Assembly (NCBI GenBank): GCA_951813395.1
Contig: OX638356.1
Coordinates: 2,306,501-2,370,500 of the forward strand
Length of the DNA: 64,000 nt
Direction of reading: 5' to 3'
Origin: Longimicrobiales bacterium
GTDB lineage: Bacteria > Gemmatimonadota > Gemmatimonadetes > Longimicrobiales > Gaopeijiaceae
The position numbers and the translations under genes are program-made. This document shows positions 25,489 to 33,254 of this stretch, in pieces (position 1 is the stretch's first letter; every line of letters starts with the position of its first letter). Below the pieces are notes generated by a model, which was given only the letters and a program-made list of their open reading frames with translations, was not told the DNA's origin and searched no databases.

Positions 25489-26127
25489 ATGCTTCCCTCC
25501 AAGGAGCGGCCACGGCCCGACACGCAGTCCTTGCACGATCCCGCACCCGATGACAAGACCCTGGCCGCGCAGGCCGCAAAGGGACGCCAGCGCGCGTTCC
25601 GGGAGCTGCTGAAGCGGTACGAACGACCGGTTTTCTCGCTCGTCTACAGGATGGTGCGTGACCGGACCCTCGCCGAGGACCTGTCTCAGGAGGCCTTCAT
25701 CCGGGCCTTCAACGCGATCGGGAGCTACAACCCGCGGTACAAGTTCTCCAGCTGGGTCTTCAAGATCGCCAACAACGTCACCATCGACCACCTGCGCAAG
25801 AAGCGCCTCGATACGATCTCGCTGCAGGGTTCTCCTCACGCCCTCACCGAGGAGGCGCAGGCGCAGACGACACCGATCGTCGAATCGCCGGACGAGCGCC
25901 CGGATGCCTATGTGGAGAACATGGAACTGGGAAGCCAGATCGAAGCCGCGATCGGCAAGCTGCGGCCCGAGTACCGCGCCGTGACGCTGCTGAGGCACGT
26001 GGAGGGTTATTCCTACAAGGAAATTGCCGATATCATGGGATTGCCCCTGGGCACGGTGAAGACCTACATCCACAGAGCCCGTCTTGAGTTGAAGGAGTCG
26101 TTGGCGCACGTAGTCGAGCCGGGCTAG
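25489..26127 (+). CDS. ECF RNA polymerase sigma factor (RpoE/SigW-like)
   Basis: A 212-residue ECF sigma factor. Region 2 spans about residues 35-105 (FSLVYRMVRDRTLAEDLSQE, then KFSSWVFKIANNVTIDHLRK). A linker rich in Glu/Gln/Pro is followed by region 4 at about 150-205 (LRPEYRAVTLLRHVEGYSYK, then LPLGTVKTYIHRARLEL). It is followed by a membrane anti-sigma factor and envelope proteins, as in RpoE-type envelope-stress operons. The duplicated motifs upstream may be its own promoter elements, which would make it autoregulated. Confidence 0.95.
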   Translation: MLPSKERPRPDTQSLHDPAPDDKTLAAQAAKGRQRAFRELLKRYERPVFSLVYRMVRDRTLAEDLSQEAFIRAFNAIGSYNPRYKFSSWVFKIANNVTIDHLRKKRLDTISLQGSPHALTEEAQAQTTPIVESPDERPDAYVENMELGSQIEAAIGKLRPEYRAVTLLRHVEGYSYKEIADIMGLPLGTVKTYIHRARLELKESLAHVVEPG

Positions 26128-26212
26128 CCGGAACCGCAGCGGGTGGCGCCCGCAGTGAAACCAGCGGATTTTGTGGACCGTAGTGCAGGCAGATTCCCGG
26201 AGGAGCGCAAAA

Positions 26213-27118
26213 GTGACCAAGATCGATCGCAGAGTGAGGGGCCTGGACCCGGAGACGAGAAGGATCTTCTCGTACCTGGACGGCGAATTGCGCTCGGGCG
26301 AGCTGGTCGAATTCGAACGGGAGATCGCGAGCAATCCGGGGCTCAAGGCTGAAGTCCGTACTTTTCGATCCGTGCTTGCGGCCCTCGATCAACTCGCCGT
26401 GTTCGCCCCCTCCCCGGATTTCAGGTTGCGCGTGCTCGTGGCGCTTTACGCGGGACGATCCTGGCGCGCCCGCCTGCGGGCGTGGATCGGCGGAGGTTCA
26501 TTCGCCATCGTGCCGAACGCGTTCGGCAGCTTCCTGGACGAAAGCCTCACGACGCGCCAGGCAAGGGCGTTGTCGGCATTGGTGGCGCGTGATCCCGAGG
26601 CGGCCGCCGCTCTTGCCGAATGGAAGCGGCTGCACGACGAACTGGGCCGCCTGCCCGCCTACGCGCCGACCGCGGGATTCCGTGACCGGGTCATGGCCCG
26701 GGTCGACACGGCGCCTGCGGCATCGGCCCGGCACAGCGGGCTCACACAGCGAATAAGGCGGGCCTGGCCCCGCCCGGCCGATCGCCTCGCGGCGGCATCC
26801 GGTATCGCCTTCGGGCCGACCACCGCCGTCCTGGCGACCGCGTACATGCTTTTTTCCAACAACCCGCTGGTAACGGCGTCGAACGTTGCCAGCTTCCTTT
26901 GGACCAAGACTACCGACGTGCTTTCGGGTCTCATCAATGGAGGCTTCGGGAGCGCGGCCGGCAACGTGTTCGGAATTCTTGACGGCGTGGCGCCACGGGG
27001 ACCTGCCATCGCCGTCAGTGTTTTTGTCTTCGCCTGTCTCACGCTGATGTCGGCGTGGATCCTCTACAGGAACATCGTCAAGGTCCCGGTTTCGGAGCGT
27101 CGTTATGTACCGATTTGA
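26213..27118 (+). CDS. Membrane anti-sigma factor (zinc-less, RseA/RskA-like)
   Basis: A 301-residue protein placed directly after the ECF sigma gene. The N-terminal 60 residues (DPETRRIFSYLDGELRSGEL, then FEREIASNPGLKAEV) resemble the anti-sigma domain of RseA/RskA proteins and lack the His-Cys-Cys zinc motif. Two hydrophobic helices lie near 205-230 and 265-290. A second copy of the helical pattern (FLDESLTTRQARALSALVAR, then ARDPEAAAALAEWKRL) spans about 105-150, so the anti-sigma domain may be duplicated. The start is GTG 26213 with GGAGGAG 7 bases upstream. It presumably holds the sigma factor at the membrane until an envelope signal arrives. Confidence 0.85.
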   Translation: MTKIDRRVRGLDPETRRIFSYLDGELRSGELVEFEREIASNPGLKAEVRTFRSVLAALDQLAVFAPSPDFRLRVLVALYAGRSWRARLRAWIGGGSFAIVPNAFGSFLDESLTTRQARALSALVARDPEAAAALAEWKRLHDELGRLPAYAPTAGFRDRVMARVDTAPAASARHSGLTQRIRRAWPRPADRLAAASGIAFGPTTAVLATAYMLFSNNPLVTASNVASFLWTKTTDVLSGLINGGFGSAAGNVFGILDGVAPRGPAIAVSVFVFACLTLMSAWILYRNIVKVPVSERRYVPI

Positions 27119-28673
27119 CCGAATGAACTGGATGGTCGCTGCGGTTGCAGGCGGCGGAGGCTTGCTCGCCGCCGCGGATGCCACCGCTCAGGAGCGGCAG
27201 GTTGTCTCCAAAGAGGTGGGAGTCTCCAGTTCGGAGGCGTCGCTCGAGCTCGAATTCTCCGATGGGGCGTCGTTCACGATTTCCTTCGAGAACGGTCGCG
27301 TCATGGCCGATGGCCAGACGCTTGGAGCCTACCAGTCCGGCGGCGCGGCCGAGCAGGAGTGGCGCAGTCTGCTCGCGGACGTGCTCTCCCTGTCCAACGG
27401 CCCGCTGGCCGACGCGCTCGCCCGCTGGGAGCCGGACCCGGCTCTCACCGGAGTCGAGGCGGACCTCCTGCGCGCGGTTGACGGCGCTCTGGAGGGGGCG
27501 GTGGCGGGTGTCGGCGGGGGCGTCAGCCGCTCCCTGGCCGGCCAGCGGATGGGGGAACTCCTCGAGGTCGTCGCGAACAGCGAGAACGTCGAGGCCCTGG
27601 GGACCGCATTGGAGGATATCGATCTCGAGTCGCTGGGGATCTGGCTGCACCAGGACCACACGGTGCGCGAGGGCGCTGCGCACTCGGGATCCCTGCTGGT
27701 CCTGGGGGGGCACCTGGATGTTCGCGGGACGGTTGACGGTGACGTGATCGTGCTCGATGGCACCATCACGCTGCGTGAGGGCGGCGAGGTCGATGGCGAC
27801 GTCCACCTGATCCAGTCGGACGTGGTGCGGCGCGGCGGCGAAGTCGATGGCGACGTGGTGGACGTGACGCGACAGCTGCGGCGGGCGGAAAACGAGTTCC
27901 GCGAAGAGATCATGGCCGAGGTCACCCGGGAGCTGGGACGCTCGCGGGCAACCGGACGGGCGGGCGGGTTCGCAAGGCTCGGCCGTGCCGTGGGCGATAT
28001 TCTCGAGGCCGGGATCACCTTCGTCATTCTGGGGTTGTCGGCCCTGCTCCTGACGCGTCTCTCGCCCGATCGCGTGGAGGTGGTTACGCGGGCGGTCGGA
28101 CACCAGCCGGCGCGCAGCGCGGTGGTCGGGTTCGCGGGCGGCTTCCTGATCCTCCCGGTCTATGTCCTCGGGATCGTCATCCTGGCGATCTCCGTGGTCG
28201 GCCTGCCGGTGTTGCTGGCCTGGGTGCCCCTCTTCCCGCTGGCCGTTGTCGTCGCCGGATTCATGGGATACGTGGGAGTCGGCCAGCAGGTGGGCAGATG
28301 GGTGCTCGAACATGATTTCCCATGGCTCGACTGGGTCGACGGCAACCGCCCCACCCACCTCCGCCTCCTTGGCCTGGCAACGCTTCTCGTCCCGTTTGTG
28401 GTCGGCAACGCCCTTCAGGTCCTGCCGCTGGTGGGGTGGACCGGCTCGCTCGTTAACGGTGTGGGCACCATCGCGAGCGTCGCCGCAACCCTGACCGGCC
28501 TGGGCGCGGTGATCGTGACGCGCGGCGGCCGCCGTCCCGTCGACTACGAGTTCGACGACGGCCCCTATGACCCGGTCGATTGGCACGAGGCCGAGGACGA
28601 CGATGCCCCTGACAGCGCCGAAGATGGCGGGACCGGCGGCGCGACCACACCCACAGAGGAGGACGGATCGTGA
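27105..28673 (+). CDS. Bactofilin-like polymer-forming domain with multi-pass membrane domain
   Basis: A 522-residue exported protein. After a signal peptide (ending ADATAQE) comes an acidic region. At about 195-250 there are right-handed beta-helix repeats of the bactofilin type: GHLDVRGTVDGDVIVLDGTI, then GEVDGDVHL and GEVDGDVVDV. A helical linker follows, then four to five transmembrane helices (about 300-475) and an acidic C-terminal tail. It overlaps the anti-sigma gene by 14 bp and the next gene by 4 bp, so it belongs to the ECF operon and is likely part of its output or its sensing. The exact function is unknown. Confidence 0.85.
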   Translation: MYRFDRMNWMVAAVAGGGGLLAAADATAQERQVVSKEVGVSSSEASLELEFSDGASFTISFENGRVMADGQTLGAYQSGGAAEQEWRSLLADVLSLSNGPLADALARWEPDPALTGVEADLLRAVDGALEGAVAGVGGGVSRSLAGQRMGELLEVVANSENVEALGTALEDIDLESLGIWLHQDHTVREGAAHSGSLLVLGGHLDVRGTVDGDVIVLDGTITLREGGEVDGDVHLIQSDVVRRGGEVDGDVVDVTRQLRRAENEFREEIMAEVTRELGRSRATGRAGGFARLGRAVGDILEAGITFVILGLSALLLTRLSPDRVEVVTRAVGHQPARSAVVGFAGGFLILPVYVLGIVILAISVVGLPVLLAWVPLFPLAVVVAGFMGYVGVGQQVGRWVLEHDFPWLDWVDGNRPTHLRLLGLATLLVPFVVGNALQVLPLVGWTGSLVNGVGTIASVAATLTGLGAVIVTRGGRRPVDYEFDDGPYDPVDWHEAEDDDAPDSAEDGGTGGATTPTEEDGS

Positions 28674-29515
28674 ACCGGCCCATGCTGGCCCTGACCGCTG
28701 GTGTCGCGCTTGCCGCGCCGCTGCCGCTTACGGCCCAGAGCTGGAAGACCTTCACGTCCTCCAGGCTCGTGACGAACGAGGACCGCCTCATTGTCGAGGT
28801 CAGCTATGGGGCCGGCGTGCTCAAGCTGAGCCGGGGGGATGAAGGCTCCCTGTACAGAGCGCTCTTCCGCTTCGACGAGGAGTCGGCGGAACCGATTGCC
28901 GAGTACGGGAATCAGCGCCTCGACATAGGAATCGACCTCCACGGGCACCGCGGCCGGAACTTTCGCGGAAAATCCGACGGACCCTCCCTGGACCTGCAGC
29001 TGGGACCGGAGGTTCCGGCGGACATTGAACTGGAGTTCGGCGCGGGACGCGCGGACGTGGATCTCACGGGGATACCCGTGTCCCGGCTCGAACTGAATAC
29101 GGGCGCCTCGGAATCGGTCCTGAGAATCCGGGAACTGAATCCGGAGCCGATGGAGGAGGCCATCATCGCCGTGGGGGCGGCCGATCTCCGCGTGAGTGGA
29201 ATCGGGAACTTCAACACGAGCGAGATTGAGGTAAACGCCGGTCTCGGTGCAGTCGTGCTGGAACTGGACGGTAGTTGGGTGCAGAACGCCATGCTGTCCG
29301 TCGAGATGGGGCTGGGCGCGCTGGAGATCCACGTGCCCGAGTCGCTGGGCATCCGCGTTCGCCGCAAGAGCCGCTTCCTCTCTTCGTTCGATGCGGAGCG
29401 GCTCGTCAGGAGGGGCGACGTGTATGAGTCGGTGAATTGGGATGCGGCCGATCGTCGGGTTGAGATCGAGATCTCCGCCGCGCTCGGCAGCGTCGACATC
29501 GTGTGGATCGACTGA
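28670..29515 (+). CDS. Exported LiaF/toast-rack-like beta protein
   Basis: A 281-residue protein with a signal peptide (LTAGVALAAPLPLTAQ). The rest is beta-rich, with repeating patterns such as IELEFGAGRADVDLTGIPVS, LRVSGIGNFNTSEIEVNAGL and MGLGALEIHVPESLGIRVRR. These resemble the toast-rack (DUF2154) and adhesin-like DUF4097 folds found in LiaF-type stress proteins. The GTG start overlaps the preceding stop. Position in the ECF operon suggests a periplasmic envelope-stress role; no enzymatic motif is seen. Confidence 0.82.
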   Translation: MNRPMLALTAGVALAAPLPLTAQSWKTFTSSRLVTNEDRLIVEVSYGAGVLKLSRGDEGSLYRALFRFDEESAEPIAEYGNQRLDIGIDLHGHRGRNFRGKSDGPSLDLQLGPEVPADIELEFGAGRADVDLTGIPVSRLELNTGASESVLRIRELNPEPMEEAIIAVGAADLRVSGIGNFNTSEIEVNAGLGAVVLELDGSWVQNAMLSVEMGLGALEIHVPESLGIRVRRKSRFLSSFDAERLVRRGDVYESVNWDAADRRVEIEISAALGSVDIVWID

Positions 29516-29644
29516 CGCTCGTCGCCGGAGGTGACAACCGCCGGAAAACGATTCAGTGTTATTGTTAGAAGGGCAACCATTTCGTCCCGTTGGAGCGGCC
29601 GACTCTTCGGTCGCCCCGTAGGGACCGGTTACACAGAGGAAGGC

Positions 29645-29884
29645 ATGATCGGAACGCTGTTGACATTCCTGGCCATGGGCATCGTCAGCATTGTGGTGGT
29701 GTGGATTGTGCTCTCGGTGATCGGTGCGCTCCTGGGCCTCACCGCGGGGATCGCCGGATTCCTCCTCTGGAAAGTGGTGCCGGTCATGTTTGTGGGCTGG
29801 TTCGTGCTGAAGGTGCTCGCCCGGGTCCGCAGGGGCCCCGGGGCTCTTTCAGCGGCCGACCGCCAATGGCTGGAGGGCGAATAG
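29645..29884 (+). CDS. Small membrane protein of the ECF operon
   Basis: A 79-residue protein with two adjacent hydrophobic helices (about residues 3-25 and 28-58), then a basic segment (KVLARVRRG) and an acidic end. The ATG at 29645 has GAGGAAGG just upstream; the longer open frame before it lacks a site. It lies 129 bp after the LiaF-like gene. That gap contains a TTGTTAG stretch near 29565 but no clear promoter. No family is recognised; phage shock protein-like small membrane proteins have a similar layout. Confidence 0.7.
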   Translation: MIGTLLTFLAMGIVSIVVVWIVLSVIGALLGLTAGIAGFLLWKVVPVMFVGWFVLKVLARVRRGPGALSAADRQWLEGE

Positions 29885-29893
29885 ACCCTCGCC

Positions 29894-31048
29894 CTAGCGG
29901 CGTGCCGGCAATGTCGCGAGCGTCTCCAACAGGCTCGCACCGATCTTCTCGAGCGATGCGGCCGCCGGAGAATCGGGCGCGGACAGCACGGTCGGGCGCC
30001 CCTCGTCACCCGCTTCCCGGACGGCAATGTCGATCGGCACCCTTCCCAGGAACGGGATCGACAATTCCCGGGCAAGCTCCTCCCCACCCCCGCGGCCGAA
30101 CAGATCCACCACCTCGTCGGATCCCGGGATCTGGAAGCCGCACATGTTCTCTACGACGCCGAGCACCCGGGTGTTGACCCGCTCGAACATCTTGATCCCG
30201 CGCCGCACATCTCCCGTGGCCACCTTCTGGGGCGTTGTTACCATCACTGCGCCGTCGAGGTCGACCGTCTGTACCAGGGACAGCTGGGCGTCCCCGGTTC
30301 CGGGCGGCATGTCCACGACCATGAGGTCGAGGTCACCCCACGCCACCTGTTCCATGAACTGCTTGAGAATGCCGGCGATCAGGGGGCCCCGCATGATCGC
30401 GGGCTGGGCGCGGTCGAGCAGGAAGCCGAGGCTCATGAGCCGTACGCCGTGGCTCTCCAATGGCTCGATCATCTCGGAGCCCTTGGCGCCGGACACAGGA
30501 GGGCGCCGCCGCTCTCCGAACATGACCGGTATGTTCGGCCCGTAGATATCCGCGTCCAGCAGACCCGTGGCCAACCCCCGGGCTGCAGCGTGCGCCGCCA
30601 GGTTGGTGGCGACCATGGACTTGCCAACCCCGCCCTTCCCGGAACTGATCGCGATGATTCGCTTGACGCCGGCCAGGATGCCGGGCTTTGGCGTGGGAGG
30701 CGGAACCGATCCCGGTTGCAGTCCCTGCGGCCGCGGCCGCGCATCCGATTGGCGATCCGCCGGGCTCTCACCGTCTGCCGGCGTCTGCGGCAACTGAACA
30801 TCCACCTTCACGGCCTTTACACCCTCTACGCCCCCGGCAGCCGCTCGGGCCCGGCGAACCAGCACCCCGGGATCACCTCGCCGCAGCGAGAACACGAATC
30901 GGGCGTTGCCCTCGGCGTCCACGTCCACGGCACTGACCTGGCCCCCATCGACCACATCCTGGCCTGTCGCCGGATTGACGATACCCGTCAACGCCTTCTT
31001 CACAGCGGTCGCAAGTCCGCCCTGGCTCATATGAGGCTCAAATGGCAT
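29894..31048 (-). CDS. mrp: Mrp/ApbC-type P-loop iron-sulfur carrier ATPase (CxxC missing)
   Basis: A 384-residue protein with an N-terminal MIP18-like (DUF59) domain (about 10-80), a Pro-rich linker and a deviant Walker A P-loop domain (IAISSGKGGVGKSMVATNLA, DADIYGPNIPVMFG, VDMPPGTGDAQL). Mrp proteins carry Fe-S clusters to target enzymes. The cluster-binding CxxC that normally follows ENM is absent: the text reads ENMCGFQIPGSDEVVDLFG. Only a single Cys remains at that place. The start is ATG 31048, overlapping the NifU-domain gene by 11 bp; ATG 31030 is the alternative. Pairing with a NifU-domain protein supports a role in Fe-S handling. Confidence 0.9.
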   Translation of the reverse strand: MPFEPHMSQGGLATAVKKALTGIVNPATGQDVVDGGQVSAVDVDAEGNARFVFSLRRGDPGVLVRRARAAAGGVEGVKAVKVDVQLPQTPADGESPADRQSDARPRPQGLQPGSVPPPTPKPGILAGVKRIIAISSGKGGVGKSMVATNLAAHAAARGLATGLLDADIYGPNIPVMFGERRRPPVSGAKGSEMIEPLESHGVRLMSLGFLLDRAQPAIMRGPLIAGILKQFMEQVAWGDLDLMVVDMPPGTGDAQLSLVQTVDLDGAVMVTTPQKVATGDVRRGIKMFERVNTRVLGVVENMCGFQIPGSDEVVDLFGRGGGEELARELSIPFLGRVPIDIAVREAGDEGRPTVLSAPDSPAAASLEKIGASLLETLATLPARR

Positions 31049-31268
31049 CTACCGTCAGCACCTCGGGCACGGACGCCCTGAGCCGCTGTTCGATCCCCTC
31101 CTTAAGGGTGAACATGGATATCGGACAAGCTTCGCAGGCACCCATCAGCCGGACTTCGACCCTTCCCTGATCCGCGTCCCAGGCCACCAGTTCCACATCG
31201 CCCCCGTCCAAGCGTATGGCGGGACGAATCGTCTCGAGGACCTCTTCGATCCGCTCTATGGTAGCCAT
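31038..31268 (-). CDS. NifU C-terminal domain iron-sulfur scaffold protein
   Basis: A 76-residue single-domain NifU-like protein. The family signature is present: RPAIRLDGGDVELVAW and GACEACPISMFTLKEGIEQ, with the two cluster ligands in CEAC. Such proteins hold or pass on a [4Fe-4S] cluster. GGATGGAGA lies just before the ATG. It is the first gene of a two-gene unit with mrp. A candidate promoter lies at 31334-31363. Confidence 0.94.
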   Translation of the reverse strand: MATIERIEEVLETIRPAIRLDGGDVELVAWDADQGRVEVRLMGACEACPISMFTLKEGIEQRLRASVPEVLTVDAI

Positions 31269-31568
31269 TCTCCATCCAGGTCACAGGCACGGGCCCGAAT
31301 CGGCCCCGAGGATGTTGGCTGTGACGCCCACGGAAACTACCGAACGCGTTTCCCGGTCGTCAATGCCGGTTGCGCGCGCGGCCCGCTTTCGTGAGATTGC
31401 CTGCGATTCCGGCTTTGTCCACCGGCCGGAAGACCGCGTTCAAAACAAACCCTTGACCGGTCCACCCGCATCTGTCCAACCGACCGTTGCGAGAGGCGGA
31501 GGCGGCTCCGCGATGCGCCTCCCAAAAGGGCTTGAGCGCTCCCGCCAACCACCAATTTCGACGAGCCC
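31269..31568. other. 300-bp intergenic region between nifU-like gene and pruA
   Basis: Divergent spacer without a supportable gene. A leftward promoter candidate is annotated separately. For pruA a TTGACC stands at 31453-31458, but no acceptable -10 follows at 16-18 bp. No hairpin of note and no RNA gene was seen. Confidence 0.5.
31334..31363 (-). promoter_or_regulatory. Candidate sigma-70-type promoter for the nifU-like/mrp operon
   Basis: On the minus strand TTGACG (31363-31358) is followed after 18 bp by TAGTTT (31339-31334). The -35 matches 5 of 6 consensus positions and the -10 only 3 of 6. Transcription would begin near 31327 with a leader of about 58 bases before the ATG at 31268. Confidence 0.35.
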
Positions 31569-33197
31569 ATGTCCGGAACGTTTCGCGTGCCCGCCCCCGT
31601 CAACGAACCTGTCCACTCCTATGCCCCCGGCACTCCGGAGAGAGCGGAACTGAAAACCGCGCTGCGCCGGATCGCCGGCGAGCAAGTCGACATCCCGGTC
31701 GTCATCGGGGGCGAACCGGTCCACACCGGGAAAGTCCATGAAATCCGTGCGCCGCACGATCATGACCACCTGCTCGGCGTCTGGCACGAAGCGGGTCCGG
31801 CCGAGGCGAGGAAAGCGATTGCCAATACGGTGGAGGCACGCCGCGAGTGGGTGTCGTGGCCCTGGGAAGACCGCGCGGCCGTATTTCTGAAGGCGGCGGA
31901 CCTTCTCGCGGAAACGTGGAGGTCGACGCTCAACGCCGCAACGATGCTCGGGCAAAGCAAGAACGCCTTCCAATCGGAGATCGACGCGGCGTGCGAGATC
32001 GTGGACTTCTTCCGCTTCGGCGCTCACTTCGCAGACCGTATCTTCGAGCAGCAGCCCATCTCCGACCGGGGCGTCTGGAACCGCATGGAATACCGGCCGC
32101 TGGAAGGCTTCGTCTACGCGGTCAGCCCGTTCAACTTCACGGCAATCGGAGCCAACCTCGCCGGGACCCCCGCAATGGTGGGATGCGGCGTCCTGTGGAA
32201 GCCCTCCAAGCACGCGGTTCTGTCCGGATACTACACGTACAAGCTTCTGGAGGAGGCCGGACTTCCTCCCGGGGTGATCAACTTCGTCCCGGGCGCCCCC
32301 GCCGGCATCACCGAGGCCGCCATGAGCCACCCGGATTTCGCCGGGCTGCACTTCACGGGATCGACCGCGGTCTTCCAGTCCCTGTGGACGACCGTCGGCA
32401 GAAACATCGCGACCTACCGGTCCTACCCCCGGCTGGTCGGCGAGACCGGCGGCAAGGATTTCATAGTCGCTCACCCGTCCGCCGACCACGCGGCGCTCCG
32501 CACTGCGATCATCCGGGGATCCTTCGAGTACCAGGGCCAGAAATGTTCCGCGGCATCGAGGGCGTACATCCCGCGCTCGGTGTGGAAGGCCATACGCGAC
32601 GACCTGATCGACGAGACCAACGCACTGACGATGGGGCCACCGACCGACTTCCGGAACTTCGTCAACGCGGTGATCGACCGGGGCGCCTTCGGTTCCATCA
32701 CGGGCTACATCGACCGGGCCGCGGCAAGCCCGGATGCCGACGTGATCGCGGGCGGCGAGTATTCGGACGCGGAGGGGTTCTTCATACGGCCGACCCTTAT
32801 CGAGGCCGGACGGCCCGACCACGAGACGATGTGCGACGAGATCTTCGGCCCGGTGATGTCCATTTACGTGTACCCCGACAACGAGTGGTCCGAGACGCTG
32901 GAAACCGTCGACAGGACGTCGCCGTACGCGCTGACGGGTGCGGTGTTCTCCCAGGATCGGACCGGGGTGCGCGATGCGGTGGACCGCCTGCGGAACGCCG
33001 CCGGGAACTTCTACATCAACGACAAGCCCACCGGGGCCGTGGTGGGACAGCAGCCCTTCGGCGGCGGCAGGGCATCCGGGACGAACGACAAGGCGGGCTC
33101 GGCGTTCAACGTCATCCGCTGGCTCACCCCCAGGACGATCAAGGAGACCATGGTTCCGCCGACCAGCGTCGGCTATCCGTTCATGGAAGAGGCGTAG
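31569..33197 (+). CDS. pruA: L-glutamate gamma-semialdehyde dehydrogenase
   Basis: A 542-residue aldehyde dehydrogenase of the 1-pyrroline-5-carboxylate dehydrogenase type (TIGR01236-like), the last step of proline breakdown to glutamate. The N-terminus VPAPVNEPVHSYAPGTPERA is typical. SPFNFTAIGANL and FTGSTAVFQSLW form the NAD site, GETGGKDF holds the general base Glu, and YQGQKCSAASRAYIP holds the catalytic Cys. The C-terminus GGGRASGTNDKAGS is conserved. It stands alone, with no proline dehydrogenase nearby. Confidence 0.95.
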   Translation: MSGTFRVPAPVNEPVHSYAPGTPERAELKTALRRIAGEQVDIPVVIGGEPVHTGKVHEIRAPHDHDHLLGVWHEAGPAEARKAIANTVEARREWVSWPWEDRAAVFLKAADLLAETWRSTLNAATMLGQSKNAFQSEIDAACEIVDFFRFGAHFADRIFEQQPISDRGVWNRMEYRPLEGFVYAVSPFNFTAIGANLAGTPAMVGCGVLWKPSKHAVLSGYYTYKLLEEAGLPPGVINFVPGAPAGITEAAMSHPDFAGLHFTGSTAVFQSLWTTVGRNIATYRSYPRLVGETGGKDFIVAHPSADHAALRTAIIRGSFEYQGQKCSAASRAYIPRSVWKAIRDDLIDETNALTMGPPTDFRNFVNAVIDRGAFGSITGYIDRAAASPDADVIAGGEYSDAEGFFIRPTLIEAGRPDHETMCDEIFGPVMSIYVYPDNEWSETLETVDRTSPYALTGAVFSQDRTGVRDAVDRLRNAAGNFYINDKPTGAVVGQQPFGGGRASGTNDKAGSAFNVIRWLTPRTIKETMVPPTSVGYPFMEEA

Positions 33198-33204
33198 GCG
33201 CGCC

Positions 33205-33228
33205 CCTGGTTCAGGTCCCTCGACCAGG
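33205..33228. terminator. Possible hairpin between convergent pruA and PLP-enzyme genes
   Basis: CCTGGT (33205-33210) pairs with ACCAGG (33223-33228) across a 12-base loop, in the 57-bp gap between two convergent genes. No T-run follows on either side, so intrinsic termination is uncertain. Confidence 0.3.
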
Positions 33229-33254
33229 CCCCGGGAGCCCAGTCGGCGCGCGGG

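Noticed and set aside
25324-26346. Upstream extension of the ubiE frame across the sigma-factor gene
   Set aside because: The extension is antisense to conserved sigma-factor sequence and lacks family similarity; GTG 25323 has a good ribosome site.
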